Source: Sinorhizobium shofinae (GTDB lineage Bacteria; Pseudomonadota; Alphaproteobacteria; Rhizobiales; Rhizobiaceae). From it: a stretch of 43,806 bases of DNA. The notes beneath the pieces are model-generated. The model worked only from the letters and a program-made list of their open reading frames with translations. It was not told the DNA's origin and did not search any database. Both the position numbers and the translations under genes were made by a program. The stretch spans positions 1 to 43,806 of the forward strand of contig MBFK01000114.1 in NCBI GenBank assembly GCA_001704765.1, in the 5' to 3' direction. Of the stretch, positions 35,542-43,300 are shown in pieces; position 1 is the first letter of the stretch; every line of letters begins with the position of its first letter.

Positions 35542-35731
35542 GCCACCACCAGCCTCAAGCATGCGACCCATTTCAAGCGTAATTCGTGGCATGGTGATGG
35601 TCAACCTGCCGACCGCCGGCGTCGATTTCCACGTGCCGTTCGGCGGCCGCAAGGGCTCCTCCTCCGGCCCGAGTGAGCAGGGCAGATACGCCGCCGAATT
35701 CTACACAACCGTCAAGACAGCATACAACTAT
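35542..35731 (+). pseudogene. Aldehyde dehydrogenase, C-terminal fragment
   Basis: Immediately after the fdhA piece the sequence becomes the C-terminus of an NAD(P)-dependent aldehyde dehydrogenase: TTSLKHATHFKRNS, then after a frame break near 35586 GMVMVNLPTAGVDFHVPFGG and RKGSSSGPSEQGRYAAEFYT, ending TVKTAYNY. The catalytic Cys and Glu domains are absent. The two fragments abut within about ten bases, so one deletion joined two different genes. Confidence 0.82.
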
Positions 35732-35754
35732 GGCGTTAGTAGATGTCACGGAGT

Positions 35755-35797
35755 GAGGCGCTTGTCCGACAGGGATATTGCCCTCAGTGAGCGCCTC
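35755..35797. repeat. Nested inverted repeat
   Basis: GAGGCGCT (35755-35762) and AGCGCCTC (35790-35797) are perfect 8-bp arms. Inside them AGGG (35771-35774) and CCCT (35781-35784) form a second stem. There is no T-run. It may be a leftover terminator of the aldehyde-dehydrogenase gene or a cruciform recombination site near the deletion scar. The remaining 35798-36000 shows no gene. Confidence 0.45.
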
Positions 35798-36000
35798 TTG
35801 ATCAGCCAGCTTCGCGCTTGCGGCATGGCCTTGAAAATGGCGCGCTGTCGTGCCTCGGGACGCGAGCTTAAGTTAGCGCAGGATAGCCCCGCGCGCGCTG
35901 CCGGCTCTCTTCGATTGATGTTTCATCGCGCCCTCGTCGCCATTTTGCAGTAGATTGAAGAACCTGGCGTTCCCGAAAACGACGAAGCCGGTTGGGCCCT

Positions 36001-39000
36001 ATGGAAATCGGTACGTGGCTGCGCGCACTGGGGCTGGGACAGTACGAACAAACGTTCCGCGAGAACGATATCGACTTCGAGGTCCTGGCCGATCTTACCG
36101 CCGAAGATCTGACTGGACTCGGCGTGGTTTCGATCGGCCACCGCCGTAAGCTGCTCGCCGCCATCGCCGAACTGGGCGCAGCTTCGGTTCCAGCAACTAT
36201 CCCTTCAGCGCTGGTACCGGACCCAGCATCCGGGACGGCCTCGCTGCTCCCTGAGGCCGAACGGCGGATACTCACGGTGATGTTCGTCGATCTTGTCGGC
36301 TCCACCTCGCTCGCCGCGCGTCGGGATCCTGAGGACCTGCGCGAGGTGATCGGGGCCTACCAGCGCTGTGCCGCACAGGCTGTTGAACGCTTTGGCGGCT
36401 TTGTCGCAAAGTACATGGGGGATGGGATCCTGGTCTATTTCGGTTGGCCAAAAGCTGACGAGGCAGATGCCGAGAAAGCCGTGCGTGCCGCCCTAGATAC
36501 CCTTGAGGCGGTTAGCCAAGCCACGCCAGGCGGCGAACGGCTCGCCGCGCGCATTGGCATAGCCACTGGCCTGGCCGTCGTAGGCGACCTGCTGGGCATC
36601 GGCGCCGCACAGGAGCAGTCGGTGATAGGCGAAACCCCCAACCTAGCCGCCCGTTTACAATCCCTTGCTGATCCCGGCTGCGCAGTGATCGACGCAGAGA
36701 CACGGCGGCGCATCGGCGGCCTCTTTGAGAGCCGGGAGCTTGGCGCGGTTCAGCTGCGAGGCCTCCCTGTCGCTGTGAACGCTTGGCAGGTGCTGGGCGA
36801 GGCTGTGGTTCAAAGCCGATTCGAGGCGTTGCACACGGCCTCGCTCCCTGCGCTGGTCGGGCGCGATGACGAACTCGACCTGCTGCTGCGTCGGTGGCGG
36901 CAAGCAAACGATGGCGAAGGCCAGGTGGTGCTCATCTCGGGCGAGCCCGGCATCGGCAAGTCCCGGTTGATCGCTGCGCTCGAGGAGCGAGTGGCGGAGG
37001 AGGAGCATATAAAATTAAAGTACTTCTGCTCGCCGCATCATAGTGACAGTGCACTGCAGCCAGTCACAGCGCAGTGGAAGAGCGAGGCGGGCTTTGTGCG
37101 CAGCGAGCCCGCTGATGCACGTTTGGACAAGTTGGAGGCCCTGCTGCTCCCACTTGGCGCCACCACGGAGGAGATGGCGCTAATCGCCGAGATGCTCGAA
37201 GTGCCGGGTGGAGAGCGGTATCCCCCAAGAGTTCTTAACCCAGAGCACAGGAAGGAGCAGACATTCAGGGCGTTGCATCGGATTCTCGACGAAAGGGCCG
37301 GGCAGTTCCCCGTGCTGATGCTGTTCGAGGACGCGCATTGGGCCGACCCAAGCTCGCTTGAGCTGTTGGACGGATTAATCATGCGTATAGGTTCGTTACG
37401 GGTGCTGGTGATCATCTCGTTCCGGCCAGATTTTCAGGCGCCTTGGGTCGACCGTTCCGGCGTTGTCCTGATTTCACTCAATCGTCTTGGCCCCCGCCAG
37501 GCAGCTACACTCGCGAGCCAAGTTGCCGTCGGCCAAGCGATGCCGGCCGCAACGCTGAAACGCATTGTGACGCAAACTGACGGTGTGCCGCTATTCATCG
37601 AGGAAATGACCAAGGCGGTGCTGGAAGGCGCCAGCCAAACCGATGACACCGCGTCGGCGCTTCCGCTCCCGAGCACCTTGCAAGCGTCACTGATGGCGCG
37701 CCTAGACCGGCTGCCATTCGCAAAACAGGTGGCTCAGGTCGGCGCTGTAATCGGCCGAGATTTTAATTTTGAGCTGCTGGCCCAGGTTGCGGGACCTTCC
37801 GATGGGGCATTGGTGAAAGGATTGGACGAGCTGGTGAGAGCCGGTCTCGCGTTCCGTCGGGGCCATCCGCCAGAAACTACCTACTCATTCAAACATGCAC
37901 TGGTTCAGGACGCTGCGTATTTGAGCCTGCTACGTGGCACGCGCCAGAAGCTGCACGCCCGAATCGCAAAAGTATTGGAAGAGCGGTGGTCGGATGTAGC
38001 AGAAAGCCAGCCAGAGCTGCTTGCCCATCACTTCACGCAAGCCGGCTGGTCGGAGCGCGCCGCGCACTATTGGCAGTTGGCCGGCGAGAGCGCCTTCCGT
38101 CGATCGGCCACAGCGGAAGCGATAGGCCACCTCTCCAAGAGCATCGACCTCCTTCGTACCCTGCCAGAAAGCCGCTATCGAGCAGAGCGTGAACTAAATC
38201 TCCAGACGATTCTCGGCCAAGCGTGCATGGCCCGCTACGGCTCCGCAGCACCTCAGACCGCTTCTGCTTTCGCCCGCACCCGAGTTCTGGCTGAGGCCGT
38301 TGGTGACGTGTCACAACAGTTCCCGGTGCTGTATGGATTCTGGACTGTACAATACGTCCGGATGGCGTTGCGCGAGCAACGAGAGCTGTCGGGGCATATG
38401 CTTGCAATGGCCGAGCGGCATCCCGACCCGCAGCGACTATGCGTTGCGCACCGGATTTGCGGTGCTACCAACGAAATGATGGGCGATTTTCCTACCGCGC
38501 GCGCACATCTCGAACAGGCGGTTGCGCAGTACAATTCTGAGCTGCACGGCTCAACGGCTTTTGCTTTCGGTCAGGACCTCGGAGTTGCTGCGCTCTCGCA
38601 CCTGACTTGGGTATTGTGGCTGTTAGGTTATCCAGACTCGGCGTCTCGCCGCCAAGTCGAAGCACTGTCCTCGGCGCGGCGAGTTGGCCACAAGAATACA
38701 TTAGGTTTTGCTCTGATTTACAGCGCGATGGCTGGTGCCTTTGGCCGCAACGACGAAATGGCCGTCGAAGACGCGGCAGCTTTGCTCGAAATGGCGCGGG
38801 AGCAGAAATTTGATTTGTGGGCCGCTGGAGCGAGGGTGGTCAAAGGCTGGGTCCTTGCTCGCCAAGGCCAGGCAGCAGCCGGTGTTGGAGCGATCCAGGA
38901 AGGGCTTCGGGAGTGGACGAGCAGCGGTGCGGAGTGGATGCGTCCGTTCTTTCTTGGGTTGCTTGGTGAAGCTTGTGCACTTTCCGGCGATGCTCACCGG

Positions 39001-39348
39001 GCGCTCGAGGCGTTGAATGAGGCCTTAGCAGCAGTCGAGCGGACCGGGCAATGTTGGCCACATGCCGAACTGCATCGATCCCGAGGGCAGATTCTTGTCG
39101 CTCTCGCGGACGGCGGAAGGCCAGACGAAGCTGCTGAGGACTTTCAGCGTGCGATCCAAATCGCCCGGCGTCAATCCGCAAAGTCTTGGGAGTTACGTGC
39201 TGCAAGCAGTCTCGCCCAACTCTGGCGCGACCATGGCAACCACGCCGACGCCCTCGAACTCCTCGCGCCCGTGTATGCTTGGTTCACCGAAGGCCTTGAG
39301 ACACCAGACTGCAAAGAGGCCAAGGCGCTACTTGACAGCTTGAGGTGA
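36001..39348 (+). CDS. SAM-domain / class III adenylate cyclase / AAA ATPase / TPR protein
   Basis: An 1115-residue cytoplasmic multidomain protein. Residues 1-60 form a SAM protein-interaction domain (WLRALGLGQYEQTF). About 88-265 is a class III nucleotide cyclase with both metal aspartates (D97 in MFVDLVGST, D141 in KYMGDGILVYFG) and the transition-state pair N214/R218 in PNLAARLQ, so it should be active. About 285-660 is a STAND/AAA-like ATPase with Walker A GEPGIGKS (314-321) and Walker B region LMLFEDAHWADPSS. The C-terminal 450 residues are TPR-like helices. The substrate-lysine position near 253 reads QLRGLP, which leaves ATP versus GTP open. ATG 36001 is preferred to TTG 35992. Such proteins are common in Rhizobiales; signals are unknown. 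Confidence 0.93.
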   Translation: MEIGTWLRALGLGQYEQTFRENDIDFEVLADLTAEDLTGLGVVSIGHRRKLLAAIAELGAASVPATIPSALVPDPASGTASLLPEAERRILTVMFVDLVGSTSLAARRDPEDLREVIGAYQRCAAQAVERFGGFVAKYMGDGILVYFGWPKADEADAEKAVRAALDTLEAVSQATPGGERLAARIGIATGLAVVGDLLGIGAAQEQSVIGETPNLAARLQSLADPGCAVIDAETRRRIGGLFESRELGAVQLRGLPVAVNAWQVLGEAVVQSRFEALHTASLPALVGRDDELDLLLRRWRQANDGEGQVVLISGEPGIGKSRLIAALEERVAEEEHIKLKYFCSPHHSDSALQPVTAQWKSEAGFVRSEPADARLDKLEALLLPLGATTEEMALIAEMLEVPGGERYPPRVLNPEHRKEQTFRALHRILDERAGQFPVLMLFEDAHWADPSSLELLDGLIMRIGSLRVLVIISFRPDFQAPWVDRSGVVLISLNRLGPRQAATLASQVAVGQAMPAATLKRIVTQTDGVPLFIEEMTKAVLEGASQTDDTASALPLPSTLQASLMARLDRLPFAKQVAQVGAVIGRDFNFELLAQVAGPSDGALVKGLDELVRAGLAFRRGHPPETTYSFKHALVQDAAYLSLLRGTRQKLHARIAKVLEERWSDVAESQPELLAHHFTQAGWSERAAHYWQLAGESAFRRSATAEAIGHLSKSIDLLRTLPESRYRAERELNLQTILGQACMARYGSAAPQTASAFARTRVLAEAVGDVSQQFPVLYGFWTVQYVRMALREQRELSGHMLAMAERHPDPQRLCVAHRICGATNEMMGDFPTARAHLEQAVAQYNSELHGSTAFAFGQDLGVAALSHLTWVLWLLGYPDSASRRQVEALSSARRVGHKNTLGFALIYSAMAGAFGRNDEMAVEDAAALLEMAREQKFDLWAAGARVVKGWVLARQGQAAAGVGAIQEGLREWTSSGAEWMRPFFLGLLGEACALSGDAHRALEALNEALAAVERTGQCWPHAELHRSRGQILVALADGGRPDEAAEDFQRAIQIARRQSAKSWELRAASSLAQLWRDHGNHADALELLAPVYAWFTEGLETPDCKEAKALLDSLR

Positions 39349-39423
39349 AGAGGACGCGAGGAAATTCCTCCAGCGGACCTCAACGGCGCTTGGCTAAGGT
39401 CAGCCTATCAGGCGTCCGCAACA

Positions 39424-40068
39424 TCACTCGCAGTACAAAGAAAGTCGCTTCGCTGCCTTTCGCCTCGGCCACCGCAAGCTCAATGGTGGTGCGATTGACG
39501 TGCTTGAAATAGAAAGCCCCTTGCAGCTTTCGGCGTCCTTCATCGACGGCTCCAAGCGTTCGTGCGTCAGCGACAGGCCACGCGCAACAACATCGCGTGA
39601 ACGACGGCGACAAGGACCGTCCGGATTGTTCGCCAGTTCAATACGCAAGGCGGCGGTCTTTTGAGCCGTCAGGTCCTCGGTCAGTACAGCGGAATGGCTC
39701 ATGATTGGCGCGCTAGGTTTTGCCGCGCCGCGAGCGTTCGGCAAATCCTCGCCGTCCTCGTCCCCATCTTCCGCCACGTCGACTTGCTCCGGCTTCACAA
39801 AGCCGCGCCCGATGGCAAGCCGCCCGTAATAGTCGAGGAAGACGAAGGCTCCCGTCTGTGCGAATACTTCGGGGCTGTAGGCTTCCGTTCGGGCATTGAG
39901 GGCGTCGATCCGCTTTTCGGCGTCGGCCAGCTTCGCCTCTCCCTCGTCGTCGGCCATGCCGCTTTCGATCAACTCGGCAAGCTCATCATATTCAGCCTGA
40001 GCGGCTTCAAGCGCGGCCCCTGTCTGGCAAGCGCATCGAATGCCTCGTACTGGTCAAGCGGGTGCATT
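39424..40068 (-). pseudogene. parB: ParB/RepB-like partition protein, internally deleted remnant
   Basis: At the right end, MHPLDQYEAFDALARQG is the nuclease/HTH-proximal motif of plasmid ParB-like proteins. After a junction and frame shift near 40020 the sequence continues with LEAAQAEYDELAELIESGMA, RGFVKPEQVDVAE and AVLTEDLTAQKTAALRIELA, typical of the C-terminal half of the same family. The middle DNA-binding part and the far C-terminus are missing, and a further shift follows ELANNPDG near 39620. The family is about 600-700 residues and found on rhizobial plasmids and integrative elements. It is non-functional. Confidence 0.72.
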
Positions 40069-40508
40069 TCTTAGGTTATGCGTCAAGTGTCCTGTTTGGG
40101 TCGATCGTGTTGATTATATGAGCGTCTTCGTCACGAGGGCCTTTCGACGTGTATCTTTTGGTACCACTGCTCTTTGGCATCAGGTGTCAAATTCAGAAGA
40201 GAACTGGAGTGGGCTTGAGCAGACCGTGCGCTACGGCCCGCATCGAAAAACCTTCAGGGAGGCGGAAGTCCAGTGTGAACGCGCGGAATAGCTATTTTGC
40301 GGACTTGAACCCGGCATTAGGTTGCGCAAGCTGTAGCGGCTGATCTTGGCGCGACCGCGACCAACGTCGGCGCTCACGCGCAGGGCCTGCTCTTGAAGCC
40401 AGTGGCCAACGGGCTCTACGCCGATAATGGGCGCTTTCCAGAATGACCGGAACCGCACGGCAACCGCTGACCAAACCCTACTAACCCTGGCCAGCGGAGC
40501 AATCACCT
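40069..40508. other. Degraded region, no gene identified
   Basis: About 440 bp between the parB remnant and the small gene. Short frames on both strands are not recognisable and lack ribosome sites. It is probably further decayed plasmid or element DNA. Confidence 0.4.
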
Positions 40509-40775
40509 TTACGATTCGACCAGGATCACCAAGGACTCTGGCACCACTCCATCGAAGGCCATCGCATCCGCGGCTTCCTTGCTCTGCATAGCTTTCATCA
40601 TGGCGTCCATGTCCGGAACGTCCATAAGAACGGCCACCCGAGTCGGATTTTGTGGATCTACAAATGTTCGTATGTTGGTCACGCCGAGCGGACCAAAAAA
40701 CTCTTTGCGCTTCGGCGAGTCGAGCCAGTGCTTCGTGCCCTTTGTGATGTTATGGTGGCCAATGACTGTCGGCAT
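40509..40775 (-). CDS. Small conserved-looking protein (88 aa), DUF3764-like
   Basis: An 88-residue soluble protein: it opens MPTVIGHHNITKGTKHWLDS, has the repeated FGPLGVTNIRTFVDPQNP and VAVLMDVPDMDAMMKAMQS segments, and ends DGVVPESLVILVES. The alternation of beta strands and a Met-rich helix suggests a ferredoxin-like alpha+beta dimeric barrel. It resembles small proteins of unknown function annotated near DUF3764, from memory. ATG 40775 has a strong GGGAGG five bases upstream, so it is very likely expressed. Neighbours on both sides are remnants, and its role cannot be inferred. Confidence 0.75.
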   Translation of the reverse strand: MPTVIGHHNITKGTKHWLDSPKRKEFFGPLGVTNIRTFVDPQNPTRVAVLMDVPDMDAMMKAMQSKEAADAMAFDGVVPESLVILVES

Positions 40776-40957
40776 TGCATCCTCCCTATCGTAACGGCGA
40801 AAGCCGGCATCAACCAAAAGTGCCAAGATCCATCTCCGTCGAACCACGGAGCGCCGTTTTGGTTGGACTGTCAATTATTTCGTTAAGGGCGCGGAAGAAC
40901 GATTCGGAGAGGGCGTTTCTTTCGGACGGTTCGACCTCATGCGGCATCAGTTGGAAG

Positions 40958-41202
40958 CGGTTCCGTGCCGAGAACTTCGAGCCCGCAGGTTACACACTGC
41001 TAAGCTACGCCGCCGTCGAGGTCGGGGCGCAGGTGGTCGAAAAATCCGGCTCGCAAGAACTGCAGGCGGTGATCGCGTCACTGCGTGGCCACCAGTTCGA
41101 TACGGTACTGGGCCGGATCGGTTTCGACGACAAGGGCGATCTCACTGCTCAAACGTGGAATGGTATGTCTGGAAGGGCGGCGAGTACGTGCCGCTGGAGT
41201 AG
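40958..41202 (+). pseudogene. Partial duplicate of the Liv-type binding-protein gene (3' end)
   Basis: This stretch repeats the end of the intact gene at 41369-42466: RFRAENFEPAGYTLLSYA aligns with 42221 onward, and VIASLRGHQFDTVLGRIG with its counterpart. One base is lost near 41158, so the final tail (WYVWKGGEYVPLE) is in another frame. There is no start, signal peptide or ligand-binding N-domain. The copies differ at many positions, so the duplication is old. Confidence 0.85.
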
Positions 41203-41368
41203 CAGACAACTGGTCGGTGCGGATCGCATCTCTCGCCGGAATATACAGCGATCCAAGAAGATCATTGTCGCTTAATTTCGGGAGGCGTAGGATCACAGAC
41301 TAAAGCAAAGAAAGGTGCCACGCTGCCTACTTTCCAGGAGAAGAAATCCGGCACCTGAGGATCAAGTA

Positions 41369-42466
41369 ATGCGCCGTTTCATCGCCGCAGCTATCGTTGT
41401 GCTGGCGGCCATGATCAGTTACCCCGGGCACGCGGAGGTGCTGATCGGGGTTTCATCCGCGATGACGGGACGGCTCGCCTGGTTCGGCGAGCAGGTGCAG
41501 CGTGGCGCAGAGATGGCCGTGGCCGACGTCAATGCGGCGGGCGGCGTACTCGGCCAGCAGGTCCGACTTACCGTGGCCGACGACTTCTGTGATCCCGAGC
41601 AAGCGGTCGCCGCAGCCCAAAAGCTGGTGGGTGACGGTGTGGTGCTCGTGGTCGGGCATATGTGCTCTGGAGCCTCGATCCCGGCATCGAAGGTGTACGA
41701 GGCGGCGGGCGTTTTGCAGATTTCACCAGGATCGACCAATCCGCTGTTGACCGAACAAGGCCGCGCCAACGTTTTTCGCGTCATTGGTCGCGACGACACG
41801 CAGGGGATCGTGGCCGGCAACTATCTGGCCGATCATTGGGGCGACAAGAAGATTGCGATCATTCACGACGGCACCACTTATGGGAAGGGTCTTGCAGACG
41901 AGACTCGAAAACAGCTGAACAAGCGAGGCGTGACCGAATCAATCTACGAACGCTACGCTCCCGGGAAAGACGACTACTCGACTGAGATCGCCGCATTACA
42001 AGCGGCGGATATCGCCGTGCTGTATATGGGCGGGTATCATGCCGAAGTCGCACTCATGGTTCGCGCTGCGCGCGATCGCGGCTACACGGTTCAGCTCGTC
42101 TCAGGCGATGGCATGGCGACCGAGGAATTTGCCCTGATCGCCGGTCCCGCGGCCGAGGGGACCCTCTTCACGTTCCCCGCGGACGCCCGCCGAAATCCCG
42201 AAGCGGCGAAAGTCGTCGAGCGGTTCCGGGCTGAAAACTTCGAGCCCGCAGGCTACACGCTGCGCAGTTACGGCACCGTCCAGGCCTGGTCGCAGGCGGT
42301 GGAGAAGGCCGGCTCGCTGAAGCTGCAACCGGTGATCGCGTCACTGCGCGGCAATCAATTTGACACGGTATTGGGCCGGATCGACTTCGACGATAAGGGC
42401 GACCTCACTGTTCAGAGCTGGGAGTGGTACGTCTGGAAGGGCGGCGACTACGTACCGCTGGAATAA
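41369..42466 (+). CDS. Branched-chain amino acid-type ABC transporter substrate-binding protein
   Basis: A 365-residue periplasmic type I binding protein (LivJ/LivK fold). The signal peptide MRRFIAAAIVVLAAMISYPG is cleaved after HA. The mature part starts EVLIGVSSAMTGRLAWFGEQ, with ligand-loop motifs GHMCSGASIPASKVYE, ISPGSTNPLLTEQG and GDGMATEEFALIAGP. ATG 41369 has GAGG eight bases upstream. No permease or ATPase genes follow; the next gene is the N-terminus of a sensor kinase. Binding proteins of this kind can serve as ligand sensors for such kinases, so this one may be for signalling rather than uptake. The ligand is unknown. Confidence 0.92.
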   Translation: MRRFIAAAIVVLAAMISYPGHAEVLIGVSSAMTGRLAWFGEQVQRGAEMAVADVNAAGGVLGQQVRLTVADDFCDPEQAVAAAQKLVGDGVVLVVGHMCSGASIPASKVYEAAGVLQISPGSTNPLLTEQGRANVFRVIGRDDTQGIVAGNYLADHWGDKKIAIIHDGTTYGKGLADETRKQLNKRGVTESIYERYAPGKDDYSTEIAALQAADIAVLYMGGYHAEVALMVRAARDRGYTVQLVSGDGMATEEFALIAGPAAEGTLFTFPADARRNPEAAKVVERFRAENFEPAGYTLRSYGTVQAWSQAVEKAGSLKLQPVIASLRGNQFDTVLGRIDFDDKGDLTVQSWEWYVWKGGDYVPLE

Positions 42467-42541
42467 CATAACGCTGATCACGCACGGCGTTTGAGACAAA
42501 ATCTATGTTGACCGCATCAGCCGGATCGATGGGTTGCCGCG

Positions 42542-42991
42542 ATGTTTGAATGTCTCGGCGTACATGGTCGTCTGCTGTTCGCCTTCTTCGGGATCAGCAC
42601 TTTCGCGGTGCTTGCGACCGACGCAGCGGTGTACGCCTTCCTCGAAATCGGCGACGTCGTCGAGCGGGTTACGGAGCGCCGGGTCCCATCCGCGCTCGCA
42701 TCGCTCGAACTCTCCCGCCATGCCGAGCGGGTCGCCGCCACTGCACCTGCCGTACTTACTTCGACCAGCAAGGCTAAGCACAGCGAGGTCTCGGCTGCGC
42801 TCGGGGTCGAGATGAGGCGCCTCGAGGAGCTGCTCGCCGCTCTCAAAGTCACCACGCTTACCACGGCGGCGGTGGCTGAGATCGAAACCGCGGTGATCGG
42901 TCTTCGGCTTCCCCTCTCTCCCTCTAACGGCGCCCCCGCCATCTCCTCCTGGCGGCGACCGCCAACAGATCGCGACCGCAAAAATGCATAG
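42542..42991 (+). pseudogene. Sensor histidine kinase, N-terminal fragment
   Basis: A 149-codon frame opens with one membrane helix ([20 protein letters not shown], about residues 11-30) and continues into a periplasmic helical sensor region ([45 protein letters not shown]), like the start of large TorS-type hybrid kinases. After about residue 124 the frame is lost; the neighbouring frame still reads [11 protein letters not shown]. Everything after that (second helix, HAMP, kinase and receiver domains) is missing. It begins 75 bp after the binding-protein gene, consistent with a former sensor pair. A truncated peptide may still be made. Confidence 0.65.
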
Positions 42992-43052
42992 CTGCACTGC
43001 ACAATAAATGATTTACGATCGCACAACTGTTGGGCATATTGCCTATAGCTGA

Positions 43053-43163
43053 TGCAGACTGATGGCTTCTCCTCCCAGTGCCATCGCGTCAGCTGTTCCC
43101 CTCTGGAGGTTTAGATACCTTCACACTTCACGGGCCTCGGTTTTCCGGCGGCCCGATTTTTTT
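43053..43163 (+). ncRNA. Candidate trans-acting small RNA with anti-Shine-Dalgarno loop
   Basis: Three hairpins follow a possible -10 box CTATAG (43043-43048). Hairpin 1: GATGGC (43061-43066) pairs with GCCATC (43080-43085), and its 13-base loop shows CTCCTCCC, complementary to ribosome-binding sites. Hairpin 2: GGAGGT (43105-43110) pairs with ACCTTC (43117-43122). Hairpin 3 is the terminator. This layout recalls the rhizobial alpha-r14/NfeR1 (cuckoo-like) sRNAs with exposed CCUCCUCCC loops, from memory. The -35 box is poor. No protein frame explains the stretch. Confidence 0.5.
43131..43163 (+). terminator. Rho-independent terminator
   Basis: CGGGCC (43131-43136) and GGCCCG (43150-43155) form a 6-bp GC stem around a 13-base loop, followed by A and seven T residues (43157-43163). 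It is the best intrinsic terminator seen in the window and would end the proposed small RNA, or transcripts from the binding-protein region. Confidence 0.75.
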
Positions 43164-43263
43164 GTCTGAACGACGGCTGCTCTAAGTGTCGTCTTCCGCA
43201 CGTACGTCGTCTGACCCATGACTACATGAGCTAGTCGGCCACGCCAACTGAAAGCCGCCTGCA

Positions 43264-43281
43264 TCGAACTTCGAAGTTCGA
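43264..43281. repeat. 18-bp perfect palindrome
   Basis: TCGAACTTCGAAGTTCGA is fully self-complementary. It lies 10 bp before GATTCGAACC (43291-43300), the complement of the conserved T-loop core of tRNA genes. No complete tRNA can be folded here. The pair may be the leftover of an attachment site. Confidence 0.4.
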
Positions 43282-43300
43282 GCCTGAAGGGATTCGAACC

